From the NCBI GenBank assembly GCA_022239325.1, contig JAKOGP010000002.1, positions 1 through 64,000 on the forward strand: a stretch of DNA of 64,000 nt, written 5' to 3'. A program made the position numbers and the translations under genes. Source of the stretch: Flavobacteriaceae bacterium LSUCC0859. GTDB lineage: Bacteria; Bacteroidota; Bacteroidia; Flavobacteriales; Flavobacteriaceae. The notes under the pieces were generated by a model. The model ran no database searches and was not told where the DNA came from. It saw only the letters and a program-made list of their open reading frames with translations. Each line of letters starts with the position of its first letter. Within the stretch, counting starts at the first letter, position 1. Shown piece after piece: positions 46,030 to 56,100 of the stretch.

Positions 46030-46165
46030 CTACTGATAATCAGATATATACATTTTATTTCTATTATAATTTATCTTACTTCTCCCACAAATATTCCAAT
46101 TAACATCCAAAACTACATTAACAATAAATCTATTTTTATATATCAAATTACAACCCTTTACTACT
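46030..46165 (-). pseudogene. 3' fragment of the serine recombinase gene, separated by integration
   Basis: A minus-strand open frame of 43 codons past the core (beginning VKGCNLIYKNRF and ending MYISDYQ) with the same C-free composition as the element. It lacks a start of its own within the element; the ATG further upstream (46242) lies in chromosomal DNA beyond the core. At the CTACT core its codon phase equals that of the recombinase (core adenine is a third codon base in both), so joining the ends extends recombinase residue 538 by these 43 residues. In DNA of only A, G and T about 3 of 27 codons are stops, so a 43-codon run is unlikely by chance. Confidence 0.75.
46161..46165. repeat. 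Right attachment core (CTACT)
   Basis: Same five bases as 38441-38445. G becomes frequent again immediately to its right, and the tRNA-type terminator follows five bases later. There is no longer duplication of the tRNA 3' part here, as expected for a serine rather than tyrosine integrase. Confidence 0.6.
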
Positions 46166-46169
46166 TCAT

Positions 46170-46202
46170 AAAAGGCTTTCAGATAACTGAAAGCCTTTTT
46201 TA
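46170..46202 (+). terminator. Strong terminator, probably the original terminator of tRNA-fMet
   Basis: A perfect 13-bp stem (AAAAGGCTTTCAG, 46170-46182, pairing with 46187-46199), a 4-base loop and a T-rich tail. It has no gene of its own ending nearby in the element. In the reconstructed empty site it would start only a few bases after the tRNA, so integration has moved it 7.7 kb away. Confidence 0.85.
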
Positions 46203-46240
46203 TTTTATATTGCAGGATATCTAATACTAGTATAAATGCC

Positions 46241-46864
46241 ATGACTGAAGAAGCACGTAAAAATCACTGGGAACATATTTACAAAACGAAAGCCTTAACA
46301 GAAGTAAGCTGGTATGAGCCCATTCCTAAAACTTCTTTAGAGACATTTAAATCTTTCCAGATCCCTAAAACCGCAAAAATTATAGATGTAGGTGGCGGCG
46401 ATAGCTTTTTGGCAGACTCCCTTTTAAAACAAGGCTACCAAAATATCACAGTTTTAGATATTTCTCAGGCAGCCATTCTCAGAGCACAACAAAGATTAGG
46501 GCCACTTAGCCAAAAAATTAATTGGATAGTGTCAGATATTACCGCTTTTAAACCCAAAGAAACCTACGATTTTTGGCATGATAGAGCGGCCTTCCATTTT
46601 CTGAATACAAAAACAGATATTGAAAAATACATAAAAACTGCACACCATAGCTTAAGTGAGCAAGGACTCCTTTCTATAGGAACCTTTTCAGAAAACGGCC
46701 CAAAAAAATGCAGTGGTATAAACATAACTCCATATTCAGAAATAAGTTTAGTGGAACAATTCGCTCCACTATTTAGCAAAATGAGTTGCAGCACCTATAC
46801 ACATATTACACCATTTAATACCAAGCAAGAATTCACCTTTTGCAATTTTAAAAAAAATAAATAA
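46241..46864 (+). CDS. Class I SAM-dependent methyltransferase
   Basis: A 207-residue Rossmann-fold methyltransferase; motif I is IIDVGGGDSFLADSLL (about 46-61) and the acidic post-I loop is VLDISQAAI. It begins MTEEARKNHWEHIY, a start typical of small-molecule methyltransferases in this clade. The ATG lies just outside the mobile element. Substrate unknown; no operon partner is apparent. Confidence 0.85.
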   Translation: MTEEARKNHWEHIYKTKALTEVSWYEPIPKTSLETFKSFQIPKTAKIIDVGGGDSFLADSLLKQGYQNITVLDISQAAILRAQQRLGPLSQKINWIVSDITAFKPKETYDFWHDRAAFHFLNTKTDIEKYIKTAHHSLSEQGLLSIGTFSENGPKKCSGINITPYSEISLVEQFAPLFSKMSCSTYTHITPFNTKQEFTFCNFKKNK

Positions 46865-46967
46865 GCTTATTTTTTAAGGCTAAATATTAATTAGACTATA
46901 TGATGTACGGGACTCCTTAGCTCTGTTTTCTATGAACTAGCATTTTTTAGTACCTTTAAAATAAAAA

Positions 46968-47381
46968 ATGATGCATTTATTTTTATGGAGTTTATTATGG
47001 CTCATTCAAACTGCTCCAGTCACTGGTACCTGGGTAAGCATTGACGACGAAACTGGTGTTGAAAAATCCGAAATTACCCTCTATGAGTCTCAGGGCAAAC
47101 TTTACGGAAAGGTGAAGCGCTTGCTGCTCCCTGAAGATCAAGGGAAATTATGTGTTAATTGTAAGGGAGCAGAGAAAAATAAGCCCATTGAAGGTCTTGT
47201 GATTGTTAAAGGTTTATCTAAAGATGGGGAAACTTGGACAGATGGAAAGATCATGGACCCTGCAAATGGTAAAAACTATGACTGCACCATATCGCTAGAG
47301 AATTCAAATACCCTAAAAGTAAGAGGTTATTTGGGCTTCTCCTTTCTTGGCCGTACCCAAACATGGAAAAGAAAAGAGTAG
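46968..47381 (+). CDS. DUF2147 protein
   Basis: A 137-residue exported protein (hydrophobic start MMHLFLWSLLWLIQ) with DUF2147 features: VTGTWVSIDDETGVEKSEITLYE, GKLYGKVKRLL, LCVNCKGAEKNKPIEGLVIV and the ending GFSFLGRTQTWKR. The family forms a small lipocalin-like barrel; function unknown. Start could be either of two adjacent ATGs. A GTACxTTTAAA leader resembling that of the gene at 48224 lies upstream. The next gene follows after 20 bases. Confidence 0.9.
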   Translation: MMHLFLWSLLWLIQTAPVTGTWVSIDDETGVEKSEITLYESQGKLYGKVKRLLLPEDQGKLCVNCKGAEKNKPIEGLVIVKGLSKDGETWTDGKIMDPANGKNYDCTISLENSNTLKVRGYLGFSFLGRTQTWKRKE

Positions 47382-47401
47382 ACTTGCAAAATTCAAGTTT
47401 A

Positions 47402-48148
47402 ATGAGAGCCTTTTTAATTGGGTTTTTATTTTTTGGAATAAGTTGCTCTACGGAGCAGATTAGTGACACAGATCTAAAAAATCCAGACTCCCAAAATCAA
47501 AGTCAAGACCACAGCTCAGGGGAAAGTACTTCCAATACTGCAGACAACAATTCTAATTCTCAAAGCCAAACAGATGCTTCAGTGCCAGAGGGCCCCTTAT
47601 ATTTGGCTTCAAATGGAATTACAGTAAAAGCAGGAACGCTTGCCAGTATAGGGGACAGAATTGAATTTAAAGGAAATGAATACCTTGTAGTAGACAATAA
47701 AACGCTTAGAGATATTATTAAAAATGACCGAGAAATTCTCACTTATTTGGTCACCTCTTATGTCACAGATATGAGCTATTTACTTGAAGGCAGACAGTCT
47801 CTTACTCCAAATATTGGAGGCTGGGACACCAGTTCAGTTACAGATATGAGTTATTTATTTTACCGGGCCTCTATCTACAACGGAGATATTAGTAAGTGGG
47901 ACACCTCAAAGGTGAGGGATATGTCTTATATGTTTTCAGAGGCTATTGAATACAACAGAGATCTAAGCTCTTGGGACACTGAAAAGGTAAATCAAATGGA
48001 AGGAATGTTTTACGGAGCAAGCCAATACAGTAAAGATTTGAGTTCTTGGTGTGTTCCTCTAATAAGCCAAGCTCCCAAAGATTTTTCTAGAGCATCAAAA
48101 CTTAGTGCAAACCAACTTCCTAAATGGGGAAGCTGCCCCAATTCCTAA
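47402..48148 (+). CDS. BspA-like (DUF285) repeat lipoprotein
   Basis: A 248-residue surface lipoprotein; I chose the ATG at 47402 (MRAFLIGFLFFGISC, Cys15), because an upstream ATG would overlap the DUF2147 gene and precede the signal. After a Ser/Asn/Gln-rich linker, three DUF285 repeats of the WDTSSVTDMSYLF type appear (GGWDTSSVTDM, SKWDTSKVRDM, SSWDTEKVNQM) and a fourth decayed unit ends the protein. Such repeats are surface-exposed leucine-rich-like modules that mediate binding or adhesion; partner unknown. Confidence 0.85.
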   Translation: MRAFLIGFLFFGISCSTEQISDTDLKNPDSQNQSQDHSSGESTSNTADNNSNSQSQTDASVPEGPLYLASNGITVKAGTLASIGDRIEFKGNEYLVVDNKTLRDIIKNDREILTYLVTSYVTDMSYLLEGRQSLTPNIGGWDTSSVTDMSYLFYRASIYNGDISKWDTSKVRDMSYMFSEAIEYNRDLSSWDTEKVNQMEGMFYGASQYSKDLSSWCVPLISQAPKDFSRASKLSANQLPKWGSCPNS

Positions 48149-48223
48149 GCTAATGAACAAACTCTCTTAGGCTTCAAATGTTTTGGGCCCATAAATATTA
48201 TGTTTTGTACATTTAAATAAAAA

Positions 48224-48562
48224 ATGAAAAAAATTCTAAGCCTTTGCATTCTGTTTGTATGCTTTTCATGTGAAGAAAAACAAGAGGAGTACACAGCAGC
48301 AACTGTTAATTTTGAAGAAATCTCTTTCTTAAGTAGAACCAATGAGAACGTAGGTGCTGGGACTCAATTTGTTTATCTAAGTGCTGGCTTAACTGCAGAT
48401 GACGCTTCCTATTGTTTTTGTCAGTTAACTTGCGAACGAACGGCTGAAGTATATTTTTTACTGGAATACAACAAAGACACCAACATACTTCGCTTTAAAA
48501 AAACAGCATCCGACCCTTATACGGAGTACAACACCAGTAACTGGTGTATTAGGTATAATTAA
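48224..48562 (+). CDS. Small cysteine-containing lipoprotein of unknown function
   Basis: A 112-residue lipoprotein (lipobox CFSC, Cys16). The mature part has YCFCQLTC and a late NWCIRYN cysteine, which could form disulphides in the periplasm. I recognise no family. It follows the BspA-like gene after 75 bases on the same strand and has the same GTACATTTAAA-type leader as the DUF2147 gene. Confidence 0.65.
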   Translation: MKKILSLCILFVCFSCEEKQEEYTAATVNFEEISFLSRTNENVGAGTQFVYLSAGLTADDASYCFCQLTCERTAEVYFLLEYNKDTNILRFKKTASDPYTEYNTSNWCIRYN

Positions 48563-48599
48563 AGTGCCTAGACACATATATTTTTAATATATTAAACTC

Positions 48600-50093
48600 A
48601 TGTCAAAATATATTGTATCTATAGACCAGGGTACCACCAGCTGTAGGTCTATTATTTTTAATAAAAAGGGGCAAATTGTTTCTGAGGCCCAGCAAGAGTT
48701 TACCCAGTATTTTCCTAAATCGGGTTGGGTAGAACACGATCCTTTAGAAATTTTAAACGTCCAAATAGCGGTCACCCAAAAGGCCTTGGCCCTCAAAGGA
48801 CTCCATGGTACAGATATCGCAGCCATGGGAATTACAAACCAAAGAGAAACGGTTGTAGTATGGGACAAGAACACAGGAAAACCTATCTACAACGCCATTG
48901 TTTGGCAAGACAAACGCACAGCAAATTATTGCGATGCCCTAAAAAGTGCAGGGCATGAAGCACTTATCCGTGAAAAAACTGGACTGGTTATAGACGCCTA
49001 TTTTTCTGGCACCAAAGTAAATTGGATATTAAATGAAGTGGAGGGCGCCAAAGAAAAGGCAAAAGCAGGAGACTTACTTTTTGGCACTATGGATAGTTGG
49101 TTAGTGTGGAATATCTCTGAAGAGAAAAAACATATTACAGATGTTTCAAATGCTTCCAGAACATTGCTATTTAATATTCAAAGTATGGAGTGGGACAAAC
49201 AACTGTTAGATATATTTGATGTCCCAAAAAATATGCTGCCTCAGGTGGCAGCTTCAAGCGAGGTATATGCACATACTTCAGAAGCACTCTTTAAGGGCTC
49301 CATTCCTATTTCTGGAATAGCTGGCGACCAACAAGCGGCCTTATTCGGTCAGATGTGTACCCAAGCAGGTATGGTCAAAAACACCTATGGTACAGGTTGT
49401 TTTATGCTAATGAATATTGGAGATAAACCCATCATTTCAAAAAACAAACTACTCACTACTGTGGCATGGAAAATTGGAAATAAAACTACCTATGCCTTGG
49501 AAGGGAGTATTTTTATGGCAGGAGCAATAGTTCAATGGCTTAGAGATGGTTTAAAAATAATCGATTCGGCGGGTGAAATTTCTGCTTTAGCGGGTTCGGT
49601 TCCAGATACAGATGGTGTATGCTTTGTTCCCGCCTTTGCTGGACTAGGCGCACCCTATTGGAATATGCAAGCCAAAGGGAGCCTTTTTGGCATGAGTAGG
49701 GGTACCACAGATGCCCATATTGCTAGAGCCGCTCTTGAGTCAATTGCCATGCAAACCATGGATGTTTTAAAAGCGATGGAGGCAGACGCAAAAATAAGGG
49801 TCAGGGAACTCAGGGTAGACGGAGGAGCTGCAATAAACGAACTTCTCATGAAATTTCAAGCAGACGTGCTACAAACCAATATTTTAAGGCCTAAAATAAC
49901 AGAAACCACCGCCATGGGGGCTGCTTTTTTAGCAGGCTTGGCTGTTGGGTTTTGGGAGAGCGAAAAAGAGATTCAATCCATGTGGGCCATAGATAAGAAA
50001 TATAAACCAAATGTAGACTGGGCAGAAAGAGATACTAAAATTAAAGCATGGCAGCGCGCTGTAAAAGCTACTGAATTTTGGGCAGCCGATTAA
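48600..50093 (+). CDS. glpK: Glycerol kinase
   Basis: A 497-residue FGGY-family kinase that phosphorylates glycerol to glycerol-3-phosphate. The N-terminal [12 protein letters not shown] phosphate loop, [28 protein letters not shown] and the C-terminal [21 protein letters not shown] are typical of GlpK. Length is standard. It is not next to glpF or glpD here. The next gene starts 21 bases downstream. Confidence 0.97.
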   Translation: MSKYIVSIDQGTTSCRSIIFNKKGQIVSEAQQEFTQYFPKSGWVEHDPLEILNVQIAVTQKALALKGLHGTDIAAMGITNQRETVVVWDKNTGKPIYNAIVWQDKRTANYCDALKSAGHEALIREKTGLVIDAYFSGTKVNWILNEVEGAKEKAKAGDLLFGTMDSWLVWNISEEKKHITDVSNASRTLLFNIQSMEWDKQLLDIFDVPKNMLPQVAASSEVYAHTSEALFKGSIPISGIAGDQQAALFGQMCTQAGMVKNTYGTGCFMLMNIGDKPIISKNKLLTTVAWKIGNKTTYALEGSIFMAGAIVQWLRDGLKIIDSAGEISALAGSVPDTDGVCFVPAFAGLGAPYWNMQAKGSLFGMSRGTTDAHIARAALESIAMQTMDVLKAMEADAKIRVRELRVDGGAAINELLMKFQADVLQTNILRPKITETTAMGAAFLAGLAVGFWESEKEIQSMWAIDKKYKPNVDWAERDTKIKAWQRAVKATEFWAAD

Positions 50094-50114
50094 AATTCCC
50101 GCTATCTTTACCCC

Positions 50115-51680
50115 ATGCATACCCTGGTACAAATTGTCGTAAAACCTGAGCAGCAGGAAGACCTCAAGCTTATCTATAAAATAGGCCTTCAAAAGGCACA
50201 ACTACATTCTAGCGATGTCTCTGACTGGCGAATAAGAAAACGCTCTATTGACGCTCGAAAACCCCAAATAAAAATCAATTTACAATTGGAGTTCTGGACC
50301 CAGGACTGTCTAAAAACACCGCCTCAAAATTGGACTCCTAGCCAGGTAGATACCCAAAAAAAAATAGCCATTATAGGCGCTGGACCAGCTGGGCTCTATG
50401 CAGCACTTAGGGCTATGGAGGCTGGCCACCAACCCGTTATATTTGAGCGTGGCAAGGATGTTAGGGCTAGAAGAAGAGATTTGGCAGCCATAAATAAAGA
50501 GCAAATAGTACATCCTGAATCTAATTATTGCTTTGGAGAAGGCGGAGCAGGCACTTATTCTGACGGCAAACTTTATACCCGCTCCAAAAAAAGAGGGAAC
50601 GTGCTCAAAGCCATGGAATGGCTCGTACACTTTGGGGCTTCTGAAGACATCTTGGTAGACGCTCACCCCCATATAGGAACCAACAAATTACCCGCCATTA
50701 TTACTGCCATGAGAACAGCCATTATGGAAGGGGGTGGAGAAGTTTATTTTAACGCCAAACTCACCGACCTCAGGATTGAAAATAACGCTATAAACGCTAT
50801 TGAAATCAATGGAGAAAAATGGCATGATTTTTCTGAGGTGGTACTAGCTACTGGACATTCTGCCAGAGATATTTTCTACCTGCTTCACAAAAGAGGTGTC
50901 GCTATTGCGGCGAAGGGTTTTGCACTGGGGGTTCGGGCAGAGCACCCTCAGCAGCTTATAGACCAAATTCAATACCACGGACAAACAGACAACCCATACC
51001 TACCCCCGGCCTCCTATGCGCTAGTAACACAAGTTAAGGGCATGGGGGTGTATTCATTTTGTATGTGCCCTGGCGGTATAATAGCACCTTGTGCCACAGA
51101 CAAAGAAGAAGTAGTAACCAATGGTTGGAGTCCTAGCAAGCGAAATAATCCCTATGCCAATTCAGGAATTGTAGTGACACTAGCACCAGAAGACTTACCC
51201 AACTATGATCCAAACAATCCGTTTGTTTGTTTGGAGTTTCAACAAAAAATAGAAAGAGACTGCTGGGAAGCTGCAGGAAAAACACAGCGGGTACCCGCCC
51301 AAAGAATGATTGATTTTGTCCAGGGGAAAAAATCAGTAGACTTTCCTAAAACATCCTACCAGCCGGGTATTGTTTCTGTAGATCTATCTGAAGTACTCCC
51401 ACCTATCATTGCACAAAGGCTTAAAAAAGCATTTAAAGATTTTGGAGTTAAAATGAAAGGGTATTACACCAACGAGGCCGTGTTACACGCCCCAGAGAGC
51501 AGGACCTCCTCTCCCATTTCCATTCCAAGACATCCTGAAACAATGGAGCATATAGAAATCCAAGGTTTATACCCCTGTGGAGAAGGTGCCGGATACGCTG
51601 GAGGCATTATGTCTGCCGCAGTAGATGGTATAAACTGTGTAGACGCCATAGTGAGAAAATACACCTCCACCCCAAGATAA
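50115..51680 (+). CDS. NAD(P)/FAD-dependent oxidoreductase
   Basis: A 521-residue flavoprotein. An N-terminal stretch of about 80 residues precedes the FAD-binding Rossmann fold (IAIIGAGPAGLYAALRAMEAG, residues ~83-103); NYCFGEGGAGTYSDGKLYTR and the C-terminal GLYPCGEGAGYAGGIMSAAVDG second FAD motif follow. It belongs to a family of large FAD proteins of unclear substrate found across Bacteroidota. A TATCTTTA-like box at 50110 precedes the start, which follows glpK by 21 bases. Confidence 0.85.
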   Translation: MHTLVQIVVKPEQQEDLKLIYKIGLQKAQLHSSDVSDWRIRKRSIDARKPQIKINLQLEFWTQDCLKTPPQNWTPSQVDTQKKIAIIGAGPAGLYAALRAMEAGHQPVIFERGKDVRARRRDLAAINKEQIVHPESNYCFGEGGAGTYSDGKLYTRSKKRGNVLKAMEWLVHFGASEDILVDAHPHIGTNKLPAIITAMRTAIMEGGGEVYFNAKLTDLRIENNAINAIEINGEKWHDFSEVVLATGHSARDIFYLLHKRGVAIAAKGFALGVRAEHPQQLIDQIQYHGQTDNPYLPPASYALVTQVKGMGVYSFCMCPGGIIAPCATDKEEVVTNGWSPSKRNNPYANSGIVVTLAPEDLPNYDPNNPFVCLEFQQKIERDCWEAAGKTQRVPAQRMIDFVQGKKSVDFPKTSYQPGIVSVDLSEVLPPIIAQRLKKAFKDFGVKMKGYYTNEAVLHAPESRTSSPISIPRHPETMEHIEIQGLYPCGEGAGYAGGIMSAAVDGINCVDAIVRKYTSTPR

Positions 51681-51726
51681 ATTAGCTGTGTTAGTTAGCA
51701 CCTATGGGCTTGAAAAAACAGTTAAA

Positions 51727-51749
51727 CAGATTTTTACACTAAAAATCTG
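51727..51749. terminator. AT-rich hairpin at the TolC gene end
   Basis: CAGATTTTT pairs perfectly with AAAAATCTG around ACACT; the TolC stop codon (51739-51741) lies inside. It could end both convergent genes, but the stem is AT-rich. Confidence 0.4.
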
Positions 51750-53097
51750 TATTTAACAAAGCGCCTCCCAATTGCAACAAAGCGTACTCTGCTAACTTGG
51801 CATTGTATTTGGCTGCGTTGCTACTGGTTTGAGCATTGAGCAGGTTTAACTGGGCCTGTCTAAATTCTATAGCGGTAATACGACCCAATGCATATTGTTG
51901 TTCAGAGCGCTCAAAATTATTTAAACTCGTAGCCACAAGTTCTTTTTGAAGCTGGTAAATCGCCAAGTTATTTTCATAGACCTCCCAGGCATTTTTAAGA
52001 TCTCTCTCAAAAGTAGCCTCTTGCTGAGCATTTAATATAGCCTGATTCTCTAAGGCTATTTTTGCATTTTTAATCCTGGTAGTGGTTTGCCCTCCATTGA
52101 ATAAATTCCAAGTGAGGTTGGCCCCTAAGCTCAAGTTATAATTGGTATTATTAGTACCAGGAAAAAATGCCGATGCGGCACTTTGGTTTAAATTCCATCC
52201 ATAATTCCCCACAAGACCAATTCTGGGCAAAAAGCCAGACTGACTAACCTTGAGATCAAATTCATTAATTTCTTGGTTGGTTTGTGCCAATAGATATTGA
52301 ACATTTTGAGTCTTAGCACTTTCTAATAGCGTTTTTAAATTGGGTAAGGGCATGAAAGTGAGCTGAGTGTCTACTCGGTAAGCTACAGACTCCTTCTGCC
52401 CAATGAGCAAACTCAAATCGCGTTTGGCTGTGGAAAGGCTTTGCTGGGCATTCATCACAGCTATGCTGTCATTGGCCACGTCTACCTGAGCGTTAAGCAC
52501 TGCTAGTTTATTAGATTGACCATATTCAAAGGCGTATTGGGCTCTTTCTAATCGGCGCTTGGAAAGCGCTAAAATATCCTTTAAAACACTAGTGTTTTCT
52601 GTAGCCTGAGCTACCCTAAAATACACACTAAAAAGCTGTATTAAAGTATTCTCTATAGTCTCTCTAAGTTGTAACTCACTTAAGGCATATTGGGCCTTGA
52701 GAGATTTGTAGTTATACGCCCTACCCATGCCGTCAAAAAGTGTGTAGTTTAATTGAAGGCCCGCATTGTAGCGTTGGGCCTCTGCCTTATCTAAAATTAC
52801 ATCGGGTCTCGGACTCCCATCTTCTAAGAATTGACCTGGAAATTCAATGGTACTGTTGTCTTGGTTGTAGGTAGCTGCAGAGGTGGCAGAAAGACTAGGT
52901 AAAAAACCACTATTTAACACACTAGCATTGTTTTTTGCAATCTCCAGCTGGTTTTTAGACACTAAAATACCAAAGTTCTTTTCTAAAGCTGCCTGGAAAG
53001 CGCTCTCTTTGTCTAAAACAATTTCTTGTGCTTGGTTGTGTATCGTGACCAAAAACGTAAGGCTCACTAAAAAAATAGTTCTAATTCTATGACTCAT
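51739..53097 (-). CDS. TolC-family outer-membrane efflux channel
   Basis: A 452-residue TolC-like trimeric channel subunit. I chose the ATG at 53095-53097 (MSHRIRTIFLVSLTFLV, a signal peptide); an earlier ATG 10 codons upstream would overlap the pump gene. Two long alpha-helical halves with the usual internal repeat are visible (for example, YDSGxxN-like LNYTLFDGMGRAYNY and LTWNLFNGGQTTTRI), typical of outer-membrane efflux proteins. It is the last gene of an adaptor-pump-channel operon read on the minus strand. Confidence 0.93.
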   Translation of the reverse strand: MSHRIRTIFLVSLTFLVTIHNQAQEIVLDKESAFQAALEKNFGILVSKNQLEIAKNNASVLNSGFLPSLSATSAATYNQDNSTIEFPGQFLEDGSPRPDVILDKAEAQRYNAGLQLNYTLFDGMGRAYNYKSLKAQYALSELQLRETIENTLIQLFSVYFRVAQATENTSVLKDILALSKRRLERAQYAFEYGQSNKLAVLNAQVDVANDSIAVMNAQQSLSTAKRDLSLLIGQKESVAYRVDTQLTFMPLPNLKTLLESAKTQNVQYLLAQTNQEINEFDLKVSQSGFLPRIGLVGNYGWNLNQSAASAFFPGTNNTNYNLSLGANLTWNLFNGGQTTTRIKNAKIALENQAILNAQQEATFERDLKNAWEVYENNLAIYQLQKELVATSLNNFERSEQQYALGRITAIEFRQAQLNLLNAQTSSNAAKYNAKLAEYALLQLGGALLNTDF

Positions 53098-53107
53098 AGT
53101 CTCTCTT

Positions 53108-56100
53108 TTACAATGAGGTATCTCCATCTAAATGGTGTGCCTCTTCAATTTCAATTACAGCCCTTTCTACAGACTCTTTTGCAGGCATTTTTCCAGACCA
53201 CAACCACTTAAATGTGGTTTTCAAACGGTTGTTAAACGCTAAGAAAACAGGCAGTAATATTAAGGTAAGTACCGTAGCAAAACCAATCCCATATGCAATG
53301 GAAATGGCCATTGGTTTTAAAAACTGAGCTTGTCTACTCTTTTCTAATAGTAGTGGTGCCAAACCTGCAATGGTTGTGATGGATGTTAAAAATATAGCTC
53401 TAAATCTAGATTTACCTGCCTCTATTAGGGCCTGATCAAAACTCAGACCCTCTTTGAGGTTGGTATTAAACCTCCCAATGAGGACCAATCCGTCGTTCAC
53501 CATAATTCCAAGTAGTGCAATTATTCCTAAAAGGGATAGGATATTGATGGGGAAACCGTGTATCCAATGCCCCCAAGCTACTGCTGTAAGACTGATGGGA
53601 ACAAGTAGGAGTAATAATATGGGCTGGGTGTAGCTTCTAAAAGTAAATGCTATGGTCAGATATATTAAAAATAAAATGGGCAGACCAGCCTTATTTAAGG
53701 ACTTAGTAAGTTTATTTGCCTCTCTATTTTGACCTTCATATGAGGCAGTAACTGATGGATATTTTGCCTGAATTTCTGGCATTATATGAGCTTTAATCTC
53801 ATCCATAATATCTGTCCCACTGGTAGTATTTGGATTTTTTAAATCTGCGGAAATTTGAATTTCTCTCCTGCCGTCCAAATGATTAATGGCAACGTCTCCT
53901 CTAACTATACTATAACTAGCTATTTCTCCCAAGGGCACTTTGCTCCCACTAGGTGTAAGCAATCTCATGTCTTCTAAATTAGCTATGGAAGAGCGGTCTT
54001 CTTTGTCATAGCGCACCCAAACTCTAATCTCGTCTTGCCCTCTTTGAAATCTTTGGGCTTGGGTACCAAAAAAACCTGATCTAACCTGGGCCATCACAGT
54101 TCTTACATCTAAGCCCAATGCATAGGCATTGTCTTTTAATGAGAGTCTAATTTCTTTAATCCCAGCTGGGTCATTGTCTACCACATCTTTTAAAAGATCA
54201 TTCTCTAAAAGTGCTTTTTTCAAGCTGACTTTAGCGCCCTTTAATTCCTCTATATTATTTCCCAACAGAGAAACAGACACAGGACTGCCTCCAAAATTAC
54301 CTCCAGAACCGTAAATAAGCTGTTCTACTCCTATAACTGGCCCTACCAACTCTGCAAGTCTAGTGGTTACCAAATCAGATCTAATGGCGTCTGGACGCTC
54401 TTCCCCTGGAAGTAAATTTATTTCTAGACTAGCCCTAGAAGCTCCGGGGCCTATAGTTTTTATAACATTTTCAAAGAGAACTTTATCTGTACCATTTAGG
54501 TATTTAGCGGTTAGTTCTTGGTTTACTATTTCGGATTTATGGGCAATCATACTAATAATAGAATCTGTAATCTGCTCATTGGTTCCATTGGGCATGACCA
54601 AACTAATGGAAACTCTATCACTAGCTATTCTAGGAAAGAAGGCTGTTTTTACAACCCCTCCTCCTACAGAGCCTAAGGTGAGGATAAGTGCTATTAGGAA
54701 GACAGAAAAAGTAAAAATTTTATGCCTCAAAGAAAACAACAATACTGGTGCGTACATTTTATCTCTGAGCGTATTCATGATTTTTTCTCCCACAGCGTTA
54801 AATCCTCTAAGTTTAGCAAAAACAGCTGCCATGCCTTGTTTGGGAGCTGCGTCTAGGGGTTGCAAAGCCTTAGAATGTGCTAAATGCGCTGGAAGAATGA
54901 TTAAGGCCTCTACTAAAGACACCACCAAAGTTAAAATCACAATCACAGAAACCTCACCAAAAAACTCTCCTATCCTACTGTCTAAAAACAAGAAAATAGA
55001 AAAGGCTAAAACGGTGGTTATAATAGCAGACACAATTGGGGGTATAACCTCCAGAATTCCATCTAAAGCAGCCTGAACAGGCTTTTTACCTCTTTCGTAG
55101 TGCTGGTATATGTTTTCTGCGATCACAATACCGTCGTCTACTAAAATCCCAATAACAATGATCATTCCAAAAAGAGAAAGCACATTAATGGTCACATCAA
55201 ACAAACCCGCAAAAGCAAACATGCCCAGAAAAGCAACTGGCAAACCAAAAGCAACCCAAAAGGCCAATCTGGTATTTAAAAACAAAGAGAGGAAAAAAAG
55301 CACCAGTAACATTCCTTGCCAAGCATTTTTAACCAATAATTCCGTTCGCTGGGTAAGGGTTATAGACTGATCACTAAGAACACTTAAATGCACCCCCTGA
55401 TGGGTTTCGTTATAGTTGGCTGCATATTCTTTAATCTTAGTAGCAGAAGAAATAAGATCTTCCGTATTGGTACTATTAATGGTAATTGTAATGGATTCTT
55501 CCCCATTGTAAAAAGTGGCGTTGGGAGACTCTGAAAACCTATCTCTAATCTCTGCTATATCTTTTAAACGCACTATAGTACCGTTGGTCTGTGTACTCAC
55601 AACGAGATTTTCCAGCTCAGTACCGTAATAAGATTTGTTATTAGCCCGGATTAAAAAATCTTCTACATCTGTTTTTACTGTCCCTCCTGTAATGAGAAGG
55701 TTGGCGTTAGAAACCGCTTGTGCTACCTCTGAAAAGCTCAAATTATAAGCTAGTAATTGGGTTTCATTAACCGCAATTTCTATTTCTTCATCTGGGTAAC
55801 CTGAGACCACAATTTGTGAGATTCCATCCATGCCTCTGAGGTCATTTTCAATACCCCTACCCATTTGTTTCAGAACCTTTAGTGGTATGTTTTTACCGCT
55901 GAAAGCCAAGGAGATGGTAGGCCTAATAGCTTCTTGCTTAGCTACTATTAATGGTTCCATTCCAGTAGGGTAAGAGGGTACCCTGTCTACTGCATTTTTA
56001 ACTTCTAACAACATAAAGTCTATATTGCGACCCTTTTCAATCTCTACCGTAATCCGCCCACTATTTTCATTGGCAACAGCAGTTACGCGATCTACGCCTT

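Noticed and set aside
46141-46240. A second copy of the tRNA-fMet 3' half at the right end
   Set aside because: No T-arm or anticodon-arm sequence is present. Only CTACT is shared, as expected for a serine integrase.
46030-46242. A stand-alone 70-residue gene with an ATG at 46242
   Set aside because: Its first part lies in chromosomal DNA and the tRNA terminator. Only the part after the core has element composition, which fits a recombinase fragment better.
46860-46875. Terminator palindrome after the methyltransferase gene
   Set aside because: AATAAGCTTATT is a perfect but AT-rich palindrome that overlaps the stop codon; too weak to call.
54363-55076. Long open frame antisense to the RND pump
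   Set aside because: It mirrors the coding periodicity of the pump gene and has no family features.
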